From the NCBI GenBank assembly GCA_030150265.1, contig JASLGG010000033.1:1-30821 (forward strand): a stretch of 30,821 bases of DNA. The letters run 5' to 3'. Of the stretch, positions 1 to 6,306 are shown one piece after another. The notes below the pieces were generated by a model. The model had not been told where the DNA came from. It made no database searches and saw only the letters and a program-made list of their open reading frames with translations. Origin of the DNA: Protaetiibacter sp. (GTDB lineage Bacteria; Actinomycetota; Actinomycetes; Actinomycetales; Microbacteriaceae). The first letter of the stretch is position 1; every line of letters begins with the position of its first letter. Position numbers and translations under genes: made by a program.

Positions 1-1
1 G

Positions 2-862
2 CTCCAGGAGGAGCTGGGCCTGGACGTGCTCGTGCACGGCGAGCCCGAGCGCAACGACATGGTGCAGTACTTCGCCGAGAACCTCGACGGCTTCGACGTC
101 ACCGAGAACGGCTGGGTGCAGTCCTACGGATCCCGTGCCACGCGCCCGTCGATCCTCTGGGGCGACGTCTCGCGCCCGGCGCCGATCACGGTCGCCTGGT
201 CGCAGTACGCCCAGTCGCTCACGGCGAAGCCCATGAAGGGGATGCTGACCGGCCCCGTCACGATCCTCGCGTGGTCCTTCGTGCGGGACGACCAGCCGCT
301 CGCCGAGACCGCGAACCAGGTGGCGCTGGCGCTGCGCGACGAGATCGCCGACCTCGAGGCCGCCGGGATCGGCGTCATCCAGGTCGACGAGCCGGCGCTG
401 CGCGAGCTGCTGCCGCTCAAGAAGCGCGACCAGGCCGCCTACCTCGACTGGTCGGTGCGGGCGTTCCGCCTCGCCACGAGCGGCGTCGCGGAGCGCACCC
501 AGATCCACACCCACCTCTGCTACTCGGAGTTCGGGGTGGTGCTGGACGCGATCGACGGCCTCGACGCCGACGTCACCTCGATCGAGGCGGCCCGCAGCCG
601 CATGGAGGTCGTGCCGGAGCTCGAGCGCAGCGGCTTCGCGCGCGGCATCGGACCGGGTGTCTACGACATCCACTCGCCCCGCGTGCCGAGCGTCGCCGAG
701 GTGCGCGAGCTCATCGGCATCGCGCTCGAGGCGATCCCCGAGCGGCAGCTGTGGATCAACCCCGACTGCGGGCTGAAGACCCGCGGCTACACGGAGACGG
801 TCGCCTCGCTCGAGAACATCCTCGCGGCCACGCGGGAGGCACGGGGCGCGCTCGGCGCCTGA
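2..862 (+). CDS. metE: Methionine synthase, cobalamin-independent (MetE), C-terminal part
   Basis: This is the 3' part of a gene that begins before the window; the frame is open from base 2 and ends at TGA 860-862. MetE transfers the methyl group of 5-methyltetrahydropteroyltri-glutamate to homocysteine, the last step of methionine synthesis in the cytoplasm. The visible 286 residues are the C-terminal catalytic barrel. The zinc ligands expected for the family are present: His and Cys in THLCYSEF and the late Cys in NPDCGLKTR. The opening residues LQEELGLDVLVHGEPERNDM match the conserved entry to this domain. The end, at ...REARGALGA, looks natural. The next gene follows after 58 bases and has its own promoter-like hexamer, so the two are probably not one operon. 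Identity is certain; the N-terminal half cannot be assessed. Confidence 0.96.
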   Translation, partial: LQEELGLDVLVHGEPERNDMVQYFAENLDGFDVTENGWVQSYGSRATRPSILWGDVSRPAPITVAWSQYAQSLTAKPMKGMLTGPVTILAWSFVRDDQPLAETANQVALALRDEIADLEAAGIGVIQVDEPALRELLPLKKRDQAAYLDWSVRAFRLATSGVAERTQIHTHLCYSEFGVVLDAIDGLDADVTSIEAARSRMEVVPELERSGFARGIGPGVYDIHSPRVPSVAEVRELIGIALEAIPERQLWINPDCGLKTRGYTETVASLENILAATREARGALGA

Positions 863-908
863 CATCCCTCGCACAGCCACGGCAGGGCGTCCGTCCAGGC
901 GGGCGTCC

Positions 909-914
909 TACCGT
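909..914 (+). promoter_or_regulatory. Probable -10 element of the alpha/beta hydrolase gene (leaderless)
   Basis: TACCGT lies six bases before the GTG at 921. This is the TANNNT-N6-8-start layout seen repeatedly in the window and typical of leaderless actinobacterial transcripts. No convincing -35 is visible. Confidence 0.4.
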
Positions 915-920
915 GGTCGG

Positions 921-1658
921 GTGCAGTTGGCAGTACACGCGTCGGGCTCCGGATCGCGCACGGCGATCCTCATCCACGGCATCATGTCGGATCACCGGGC
1001 CTGGGAGCGGGTGACCGGCGAGCTCACGGCGAACGGCTTCCGTGTGCTGGCCGTCGACCTCGCCGGCCACGGCGCCTCGCCCCGGGCGCACCGCTACTCG
1101 CCGCGCGCCTGGGCGGATGACGTGGTCGAGACGGTCGCGCCGCTGCTGACCGCGCCGCCCGACCTCGTGATGGGGCACTCGCTCGGCGGGCTCGTGGCGT
1201 CGATCGCCGCCGACCGGCTGGCGCCGCGCGCCGCGATCTACGTCGACCCGGCGTTCGCGTTCCCCCGCGGCATCCGGGGCGTGCTCTTCAAGATCGGCTT
1301 CGCGCTCGCCCCGCGCCCGCGGCGCTCGGCGCTCGTGCGGTGGAACCCGCGCTGGAGCGCCCGCGACGTCGAGAACGAGCTCGCGGCGCTGCGCGACTGG
1401 GACAAGCGCACCGTGCTCGGCTTCGCCGACACCCGCCCCGTGGTGCCGCCGCTGCGGCTCGTGGCGCCGAGCCTCGTGGTGCTGGCCGAGAAGAGCCTGC
1501 TCATCACGGACGCGGCCGCCTCGGGTCTGCGGAGGCTGGGCATGACGGTCGAGACGCTCGCCGGGGCCGGGCACACGGTGTTCCGCGACGACCACGCCGG
1601 CTTCATGCATCTCGTGGGGCGCTGGCTCGCGCAGCACGGCGTCGCGGCCGCCCGCTAG
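921..1658 (+). CDS. Alpha/beta-hydrolase fold protein
   Basis: A 245-residue single-domain alpha/beta hydrolase. Near the N-terminus ILIHGIMSDHRAW supplies the HG oxyanion-hole motif. GHSLGG at about residue 86 is the nucleophile elbow with the catalytic Ser, and GAGHTVFRDD near the C-terminus supplies the catalytic His. No signal peptide or membrane segment is visible, so it should be cytoplasmic. The substrate cannot be told from sequence; esterases, lactonases and MhpC/YbfF-like enzymes share this pattern. The GTG start is chosen because the protein begins directly before the first strand of the fold and because a -10-like hexamer sits six bases upstream, which suggests a leaderless mRNA. 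The gene is flanked by metE and by a bidirectional terminator, so it is probably transcribed alone. Confidence 0.85.
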   Translation: MQLAVHASGSGSRTAILIHGIMSDHRAWERVTGELTANGFRVLAVDLAGHGASPRAHRYSPRAWADDVVETVAPLLTAPPDLVMGHSLGGLVASIAADRLAPRAAIYVDPAFAFPRGIRGVLFKIGFALAPRPRRSALVRWNPRWSARDVENELAALRDWDKRTVLGFADTRPVVPPLRLVAPSLVVLAEKSLLITDAAASGLRRLGMTVETLAGAGHTVFRDDHAGFMHLVGRWLAQHGVAAAR

Positions 1659-1661
1659 CCG

Positions 1662-1712
1662 CCCTCTCGACGCGAGAGGGCCGGCCCGACGTGGAGGACG
1701 TCGGACCGGCCC
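1662..1712. terminator. Bidirectional terminator between two convergent genes
   Basis: Two hairpins lie back to back. One has an 8-bp perfect stem (1662-1669 with 1673-1680). The other has a 15-bp stem with one mismatch (1678-1692 with 1698-1712, loop GGAGG). They share GGG 1678-1680, so only one can form fully. They lie between the hydrolase stop (+) and the BMP lipoprotein stop (-). There is no long T-run, as is common for terminators in high-GC actinobacteria. Confidence 0.75.
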
Positions 1713-1728
1713 TGGTCTGCCGGACGCG

Positions 1729-2829
1729 TTACCGCGGCGTCGACTGCGAGGTCACCTCGAGCGCGCCCGAGACGATCTTCGCCTTCACCGCGTCGAGGTC
1801 GGCCTGCAGCGTCGGCTTCACCTTCGAGGCCCAGTCGTGGAACGGCGCGATGCCGATGCCGTCGTTGGCGAGGGTGCCGATGAACGGGGTGTTGTCGAAC
1901 TGACCCTTCGAGGCCGCGATCACGACGTCGTGCACGCCCGCGGTCACGCCCTTCATGACCGAGGTGAGCAGCAGGTCCTTGACGCTCGGATCGGTCTCGT
2001 AGACGTCCGCGTCGACCCCGATGAGGGCGATGTCGCCGCCCTTGGCCCGGATGGCCTCTCCCGCGCTCTGGTAGATCGGCCCGCCGACCGGCAGCAGCAC
2101 GTCGGCGTTCTGGTCGAGCAGGTTCTGCGCGGCGGTCTTCGCCTCGACACCGGCGGCGAAGCCTCCGGTGAACACGCCGGTCTGGCTGGCCTTGTCCCAG
2201 CCGATTGCCTTCACCGAGGCGCCCTTCTCCTGGTTGTAGTAGGCCACGCCGTCGACGAAGCCGTCCATGAACAGGGTCACCGGCGGGATCTGCATGCCGC
2301 CGAAGGTGCCCACGATGCCGGTCTTCGAGGTGTCGGCCGCCGCGTACCCGGCGAGGAACGACGCCTGCGCCGTGTCGAACACGATGGGCTTGCCGTTCGG
2401 CACGTCGGGCTTTCCGTCGCCGTCCTTGTCGAGGCCGTCGTCGACGATCGCGAACTGCACGTCGGGGTTGGCCTTCGCGGCCTCGAGGGTCGCATCCGAG
2501 AGCCGGAAGCCGATCGTCACGATGAGCGTGCACCCGGCGCTGATGGCGGCGTCGATGTTGGGGGTGTAGTCGTCGTCGCTCGTCGACTCGATCTTGGTGA
2601 ACTTGATGCCGAGCTCGTCGGCGGCGTTCGTGATGCCGAGGAGGCCCGAGTCGTTGAACGAGTGGTCGTTGTAGCCGCCCGAGTCCGACACGATGCAGGG
2701 CAGGAAGCCGGATGCCGCGCCGCTCTCGCCGCCCGGCGTGCCGTCGGGGGTGGCGCCGCAGCCCGCGAGGGCGAGGACGCCCGCGGTGCCGAGTGCGATG
2801 GCTCCCAGGCGGGAGGTGCTGTTTCTCAC
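1729..2829 (-). CDS. BMP-family ABC transporter substrate-binding lipoprotein (nucleoside type)
   Basis: A 366-residue lipoprotein of the BMP/PnrA (TmpC) family, whose members bind purine nucleosides outside the membrane for an ABC importer. The signal peptide ends in the lipobox LAGC with the lipidated Cys at residue 24, followed by a Gly/Ser/Thr linker. Family motifs include SGGYNDHSFND (about 50-60), the repeated GxxD/E ligand-site segments and GVDADVYETD. An insertion at residues 134-142 reads DKDGDGKPD, a calcium-loop-like DxDxDGxxD. The start is GTG, set by AAGGAG (2836-2841) seven bases upstream. A nucleoside hydrolase lies upstream on the same strand and a LacI-type operator lies between them, so nucleoside capture is the likely role. 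No permease or ATPase genes accompany it here, which is unusual; they must be elsewhere if it works in import. Confidence 0.88.
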   Translation of the reverse strand: MRNSTSRLGAIALGTAGVLALAGCGATPDGTPGGESGAASGFLPCIVSDSGGYNDHSFNDSGLLGITNAADELGIKFTKIESTSDDDYTPNIDAAISAGCTLIVTIGFRLSDATLEAAKANPDVQFAIVDDGLDKDGDGKPDVPNGKPIVFDTAQASFLAGYAAADTSKTGIVGTFGGMQIPPVTLFMDGFVDGVAYYNQEKGASVKAIGWDKASQTGVFTGGFAAGVEAKTAAQNLLDQNADVLLPVGGPIYQSAGEAIRAKGGDIALIGVDADVYETDPSVKDLLLTSVMKGVTAGVHDVVIAASKGQFDNTPFIGTLANDGIGIAPFHDWASKVKPTLQADLDAVKAKIVSGALEVTSQSTPR

Positions 2830-2860
2830 GATGTACTCCTTCGTCGAGTGAGATGGATGG

Positions 2861-2878
2861 TGCGTAATCGATTGCAGT
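2861..2878. promoter_or_regulatory. Candidate LacI-family operator O1, upstream of the BMP lipoprotein gene
   Basis: TGCGTAATCGATTGCAGT shares its left half and central CG with the near-perfect palindrome O2 at 3846-3863; its right half is degenerate. It lies 32 bases before the lipoprotein start, where a bound repressor could block transcription. The adjacent LacI-family gene is the obvious candidate to bind it. Confidence 0.6.
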
Positions 2879-2887
2879 TTTGGTGCG

Positions 2888-3820
2888 TTAGTCGAGCGCC
2901 GCGACGGCGTCGACGATCATCGACCAGAAGCGGTCGACGTCGAGGTCCATGGCGACCGTCGCGTTCGCGGGGCGCTTCAGGATGTCGATGAGGTCGGTCG
3001 AGGTCGCCCCGCGGGTCTCGGTGCCGGTGAGCTCGGCGTCGATGCGCGTGCGGACGGTCGTGGCGACCGCGGGGTCGGCGATGAGGGCGACCGTGATGGG
3101 GTCGTGCAGGGGGCCGTCGGGCATCTGCTCGGCGACCTCGTAGGTCGAGCAGAAGAACTCGAGCAGCTCGTATCCGAAGGACCCGGTGCGCGTGCCGACG
3201 GCGCGGACGCGCTCGCGGACCTCGCGGGTGATGAGCGCCTGGTGCGAGATGTTGAGGCCGACCATCGTGAAGTCGACGCCGGACTCGAGCACGACGGCGA
3301 TCGCCTCGGGGTCGGTGTAGGCGTTGAACTCCGCGTACGGCGTGACGTTGCCGCGCCCGGTGGAGCCACCCATCCAGACGACCCGGGCGATCTTGCCGAG
3401 CAGCTCGGGGCGGGTCTGGATGAAGCGCGCGATGTTGGTGAGCGGCCCGGTCGGCACGAGGGTCACGGGCACGGGCGAGGCCTCGAGCACGTCGGCGATG
3501 AGGGTCAGCGCGTCGCGGTCGTCGAGCGGCACCGTGGGCTCGGGGAGCTCTGGGCCGCCGAGGGCGTTCGCGCCGTGGATCCAGTCGGCGGGGCGCAGCG
3601 TGCCGGCGAGCGGCCCGTCTGCGCCTTGGGCGATCGGCACGCCCTGGATGCCGGCGACCGTGCAGGCGACCCGGGCGTTGAGCGTGGTGTGCTCGATGCG
3701 GCCGTTGCCGGCCACGGTCGTGATGGCGAGCAGCTCGATCGCGGGGTGCGCGGCGGCGAGCCAGATCGCGAACACGTCGTCGTGCCCCGGGTCGCAGTCG
3801 ATGATGATGGGGGTGGCCAT
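2888..3820 (-). CDS. Nucleoside hydrolase (inosine/uridine-preferring family)
   Basis: A 310-residue enzyme of the IunH/RihA family, which cleaves the N-glycosidic bond of ribonucleosides to base and ribose in the cytoplasm. The diagnostic calcium-binding motif DCDPGHDD is at residues 8-15. Further family motifs are VPTGPLTNIA, VWMGGS, the EFNAYTDPEA ligand segment and the late LHDP with the active-site His. The length is typical. The ATG at 3820 is chosen over a start seven codons upstream because GGAGGG lies four bases before it and the protein then begins one strand before the metal site. O2 lies in its promoter region and the LacI-family gene is divergent, so it is probably repressed until nucleosides or a derived sugar appear. 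The preferred base (purine, pyrimidine or both) cannot be read from sequence. Confidence 0.93.
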   Translation of the reverse strand: MATPIIIDCDPGHDDVFAIWLAAAHPAIELLAITTVAGNGRIEHTTLNARVACTVAGIQGVPIAQGADGPLAGTLRPADWIHGANALGGPELPEPTVPLDDRDALTLIADVLEASPVPVTLVPTGPLTNIARFIQTRPELLGKIARVVWMGGSTGRGNVTPYAEFNAYTDPEAIAVVLESGVDFTMVGLNISHQALITREVRERVRAVGTRTGSFGYELLEFFCSTYEVAEQMPDGPLHDPITVALIADPAVATTVRTRIDAELTGTETRGATSTDLIDILKRPANATVAMDLDVDRFWSMIVDAVAALD

Positions 3821-3845
3821 GCGGCCCTCCGTTCTGTACAAGGAA

Positions 3846-3863
3846 TGCGTAAACGATTACGCA
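3846..3863. promoter_or_regulatory. LacI-family operator O2, between nucleoside hydrolase and lacI-type gene
   Basis: TGCGTAAACGATTACGCA is an 18-bp palindrome with one mismatched pair and the central CG typical of LacI-family sites. It lies 26 bases before the hydrolase start and about 45 bases before the -10 of the divergent regulator gene, so it could control both. The same left half recurs in O1. Confidence 0.78.
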
Positions 3864-3906
3864 AAACCTCGCCCGAGTCAATATGCCGAGCCGGTCGGGA
3901 GTTCCC

Positions 3907-3912
3907 TAGAGT
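3907..3912 (+). promoter_or_regulatory. Probable -10 element of the LacI-family regulator gene
   Basis: TAGAGT would start transcription near 3919 and give a 5' leader of about 35 bases. That leader contains the purine-rich stretch GAGGGAAGGGG (3926-3936). Confidence 0.45.
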
Positions 3913-3953
3913 GGACGTGTCCGCCGAGGGAAGGGGCGCGCATCTCCGAGACC

Positions 3954-4949
3954 GTGAGCCTCAGCGACGTCGCGGATGCCGCGGGCGTCTCGATCGCCAC
4001 CGCATCCCGCGCGCTCGCCGGCAAGCCGCGCGTGTCTCGGGTCACGGCGCAGCGCGTCGAGGCCGCGGCCGCGCGGCTCGGCTACCGTGTCGACCCGATC
4101 GCGCGCGCGCTGCGGGAGGGCACCAGCCGCCTCGTCGGCATGATCGTGCCCGTCATCGGCAACCCCTTCTACGCCCAGCTGGTCGACGCCGTCGAGGAGG
4201 AGCTGGGCCTCGCGGGCTTCGAGCTGCTCCTCGCCGACTCCCACGGCCGGCTCGAGGAGGAGCTGCGCCGGCTGCGGGTGTTCGGCGACCGGCGCGTCGA
4301 CGGCGTCGTCGTCGTGCCCTCCCAGCACGACGGCTCGGCGGACGCCCTGCGCGCGCTCCCGGACGGGATGGCGGTCGTGCAGGTCGATCGCTCGACCGAC
4401 CGCCCCATCGCGGACTTCGTGGGGGTCGACAACGAGGTCGGCCTGCGGCTCGTGCTCGACCACCTCGTCGAGCGCGGCGTGCGCACCGTCGGCTTCGCGG
4501 GATCCGACCAGGTGACCTCGAGCGGTGTCGAGCGCTGGGAGCTGTTCCACCGTCTCGCCGCGCAGCTCGGCCTGCGCACCGTGCAGGGCTTCCGCCGCGA
4601 CTTCAGCGTCGCGAGCGGTGCCGCGGCCGCCGACGCCTTCCTCGGCGGCGAGGAGCTGCCGGATGCGGTCGTCGCGGGCGACGACCTCATCGCGGTGGGC
4701 CTCCTCGCGCGGTTCCGCGAGCGCGGGGTCGCGGTGCCGGAGCGCCTGCTCGTGACCGGATTCGACGGCAGCGAGCTCTCGACCGTGTGCTGGCCGACCC
4801 TCACGACCGTCGTGCAGCCGGTCCAGGCGATCGCGCGCGATGCGGTCGGCGTGCTCGTCGATCGCATGCAGGGGGCCACGGGGCCGTTCCGCAGGAACCT
4901 CGTCGCGCCGACGCTGCGGATCGGAGCCTCGACCGGTCTCGGCGCCTGA
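3954..4949 (+). CDS. LacI-family transcriptional regulator
   Basis: A 331-residue repressor-type regulator. The N-terminal helix-turn-helix and hinge read SLSDVADAAGVSIATASRAL and continue to GYRVDPIARAL. A periplasmic-binding-protein-like sensor domain follows, opening with VGMIVPVIGNPFYAQLVDAVE. The divergent nucleoside hydrolase and lipoprotein, with operators O1 and O2, point to a nucleoside, a base or ribose as effector; this is inference. GTG 3954 is the only standard start in frame before the DNA-binding domain, but the Shine-Dalgarno-like stretch ends 17 bases upstream, too far away. The in-frame ATC at 3942 would have ideal spacing and give ISETVSLSDVA, so the true start may be non-standard. 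The gene ends 16 bases from the convergent lexA. Confidence 0.92.
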   Translation: MSLSDVADAAGVSIATASRALAGKPRVSRVTAQRVEAAAARLGYRVDPIARALREGTSRLVGMIVPVIGNPFYAQLVDAVEEELGLAGFELLLADSHGRLEEELRRLRVFGDRRVDGVVVVPSQHDGSADALRALPDGMAVVQVDRSTDRPIADFVGVDNEVGLRLVLDHLVERGVRTVGFAGSDQVTSSGVERWELFHRLAAQLGLRTVQGFRRDFSVASGAAAADAFLGGEELPDAVVAGDDLIAVGLLARFRERGVAVPERLLVTGFDGSELSTVCWPTLTTVVQPVQAIARDAVGVLVDRMQGATGPFRRNLVAPTLRIGASTGLGA

Positions 4950-4965
4950 CGCGGCGCGGCGCGGC

Positions 4966-5640
4966 TCAGACCGAGCGCAGCACCGCCACGACCTTGCCGA
5001 GCACCTCGGCGTGGTCGCCGAGGATCGGCTCGAAGGCCGTGTTGCGGGGGAGCAGCCAAGTGTGCCCGTCGCGCTGGCGGAAGACCTTGACGGTGGCCTC
5101 GCCGTCGAGCATGGCCGCGACGATCTCGCCGTTGTCGGCGGTGCGCTGCTCGCGCACCACGACCCAGTCGCCGTCGCAGATCGCGGCGTCGATCATCGAG
5201 TCGCCCGAGACCTTGAGCATGAACAGCTCGCCCTTGCCGACGAGCTGGCGGGGGAGCGGGAAGATCTCCTCGACCTGCTGCTCGGCCGTGATCGGCACGC
5301 CCGCGGCGATGCGGCCCACGAGCGGAACCATCGCCGCGTCGCCCACCGGGGCCGCGGTGCCGGCGTCGTCGGCCACGGGCACGTCGATGAGCACCTCGAG
5401 GGCGCGGGGGCGGTTCGGGTCGCGGCGCAGGTAGCCGGAGAGCTCGAGCTGGTTGAGCTGGTGGGTCACGCTCGAGAGCGAGGCGAGGCCGACGGCGTCG
5501 CCGATCTCGCGCATGCTCGGTGGGTAGCCGCGACTCGAGACGGAGCGCTGGATCACCTCGAGGATCGCGAGCTGCTTCTCGCTGAGGCTCTTGCGCCGGC
5601 GCGTGGCCGGGCGGTCCTCGGCCTGCTCGATGTCGCTCAT
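4966..5640 (-). CDS. lexA: SOS response repressor LexA
   Basis: A 224-residue LexA. The winged helix-turn-helix occupies residues 17-80 (LSEKQLAILEVIQ, YPPSMREIGDAVGLAS, SSVTHQLNQLE). The S24 autoprotease domain follows. The cleavage bond is Ala113-Gly114 in GRIAAGVPI, the nucleophile is Ser148 in SGDSMID and the general base is Lys185 in ATVKVF. After DNA damage, RecA filaments stimulate self-cleavage and relieve repression. The ATG has GGGAGA upstream at good spacing. Its promoter carries a SOS box over the -35, so it is autoregulated. Divergent from it is a LysM protein with its own SOS box, the arrangement known for lexA with divS or Rv2719c/chiZ in Corynebacterium and Mycobacterium. In those genera nrdR usually follows; here histidine genes do. 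Confidence 0.98.
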   Translation of the reverse strand: MSDIEQAEDRPATRRRKSLSEKQLAILEVIQRSVSSRGYPPSMREIGDAVGLASLSSVTHQLNQLELSGYLRRDPNRPRALEVLIDVPVADDAGTAAPVGDAAMVPLVGRIAAGVPITAEQQVEEIFPLPRQLVGKGELFMLKVSGDSMIDAAICDGDWVVVREQRTADNGEIVAAMLDGEATVKVFRQRDGHTWLLPRNTAFEPILGDHAEVLGKVVAVLRSV

Positions 5641-5697
5641 GTGCTCTCCCACGGCTCGATGTCGGTGGTGCGTGATCGGATGCATCCGTCGATCGAA

Positions 5698-5726
5698 ACT
5701 GTATCCGCTTCGGCGGATGCGGACAA
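5698..5726 (-). promoter_or_regulatory. lexA promoter
   Basis: Read on the minus strand, TTGTCC (5726-5721) and TACAGT (5703-5698) form a -35 and -10 pair with a 17-bp spacer. Transcription would start about 50 bases before the lexA ATG. The SOS box at 5724-5737 overlaps the -35. Confidence 0.7.
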
Positions 5727-5737
5727 ACATCCGTTCG
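5724..5737. promoter_or_regulatory. SOS box (LexA operator) of lexA
   Basis: On the minus strand the site reads CGAACGGATGTTTG, which fits every position of the Gram-positive/actinobacterial consensus CGAACRNRYGTTYG. It overlaps the lexA -35, which explains autorepression. Confidence 0.88.
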
Positions 5738-5797
5738 AGTGTGTCGCGGAACGTGCTTCCTGAATTTGCGGGAATCCGGGGAAATCCACGAAAAGAC

Positions 5798-5826
5798 TTG
5801 AACAGATGTTCGATCGAAGATACATT
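5798..5826 (+). promoter_or_regulatory. SOS-controlled promoter of the LysM protein gene, with SOS box 5798-5813
   Basis: TTGAACAGATGTTCGA (5798-5813) is a near-perfect palindromic SOS box. Its first six bases, TTGAAC, also serve as the -35; a 17-bp spacer separates them from the -10 TACATT (5821-5826). LexA bound here would directly exclude RNA polymerase. The predicted transcript starts near 5833, leaving a leader of about 96 bases. Confidence 0.88.
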
Positions 5827-5839
5827 CGGAACACAGCTT

Positions 5840-5884
5840 CGCATCCGGCCTCCCGGCCGAGGCCGGATGCGGTGGCTGTCCACC
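5840..5884 (+). promoter_or_regulatory. Two adjoining hairpins in the 5' leader of the LysM protein mRNA
   Basis: The first hairpin has a 13-bp perfect GC-rich stem (5840-5852 with 5859-5871) and a 6-base loop. The second has a 5-bp stem (5871-5875 with 5880-5884) and a 4-base loop. They lie between the predicted start of transcription and the ribosome-binding site AGGAGG (5917-5922), which stays free. They could stabilise the mRNA or pause polymerase; no function is shown. Confidence 0.55.
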
Positions 5885-5928
5885 GGGTGCCCGCGAGGAG
5901 CGGCGGCCCGACGAGCAGGAGGAACCAG

Positions 5929-6297
5929 ATGAGCACCATCGCCTTCACCACCACCCCTCGCGCCACCCGCGCCCCTCGCGCGACCACGCCGCGCCTGCAC
6001 CTCACGCGCCGCGGCCGGTTCGTGTTCGGCATCCTCCTCGCCGGTCCCCTCGCCGTCGCCCTCACGATCTCGGCGCTGGGCGGCTCGCCGGCTCAGGCGG
6101 GCTCCACGGTGTCCACCGCGAGCTTCGACCACATCACGGTCGCGGCGGGGGAGTCGCTGTGGGATCTGGCGGCCTGGATCGCACCGGAGGCGGATCCGCG
6201 CGACGTCGTCGCCGAGCTCGTGTCGCTCAACCAGCTCTCGACCACCGACGTCCAGCCGGGCCAGCGTCTCGCGATCCCGCGCACCTACGCTCAGTAG
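5929..6297 (+). CDS. SOS-induced LysM membrane protein, putative cell-division suppressor (DivS/ChiZ/YneA-like)
   Basis: A 122-residue protein. An Arg/Thr-rich cytoplasmic N-terminus (1-30) precedes one membrane helix (about 31-50). A Ser/Gly linker then leads to a single LysM peptidoglycan-binding domain (about 68-117) with ITVAAGESLWDLA and VQPGQRLAIP. This architecture, the divergent lexA and the SOS promoter match the DNA-damage division inhibitors DivS (Corynebacterium), Rv2719c/ChiZ (Mycobacterium) and YneA (Bacillus), which delay septation during repair. Function is inferred from architecture and context, since primary sequence in this group is poorly conserved. The ATG has AGGAGGA six bases upstream. 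The stop codon TAG 6295-6297 forms the first half of the -10 of the downstream hisC. Confidence 0.85.
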   Translation: MSTIAFTTTPRATRAPRATTPRLHLTRRGRFVFGILLAGPLAVALTISALGGSPAQAGSTVSTASFDHITVAAGESLWDLAAWIAPEADPRDVVAELVSLNQLSTTDVQPGQRLAIPRTYAQ

Positions 6298-6300
6298 AAT
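6295..6300 (+). promoter_or_regulatory. Probable -10 element of hisC (leaderless)
   Basis: TAGAAT ends six bases before the GTG of hisC. Its first three bases are the stop codon of the LysM gene, so one sequence ends one gene and starts transcription of the next. Confidence 0.6.
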
Positions 6301-6306
6301 CGCGCG

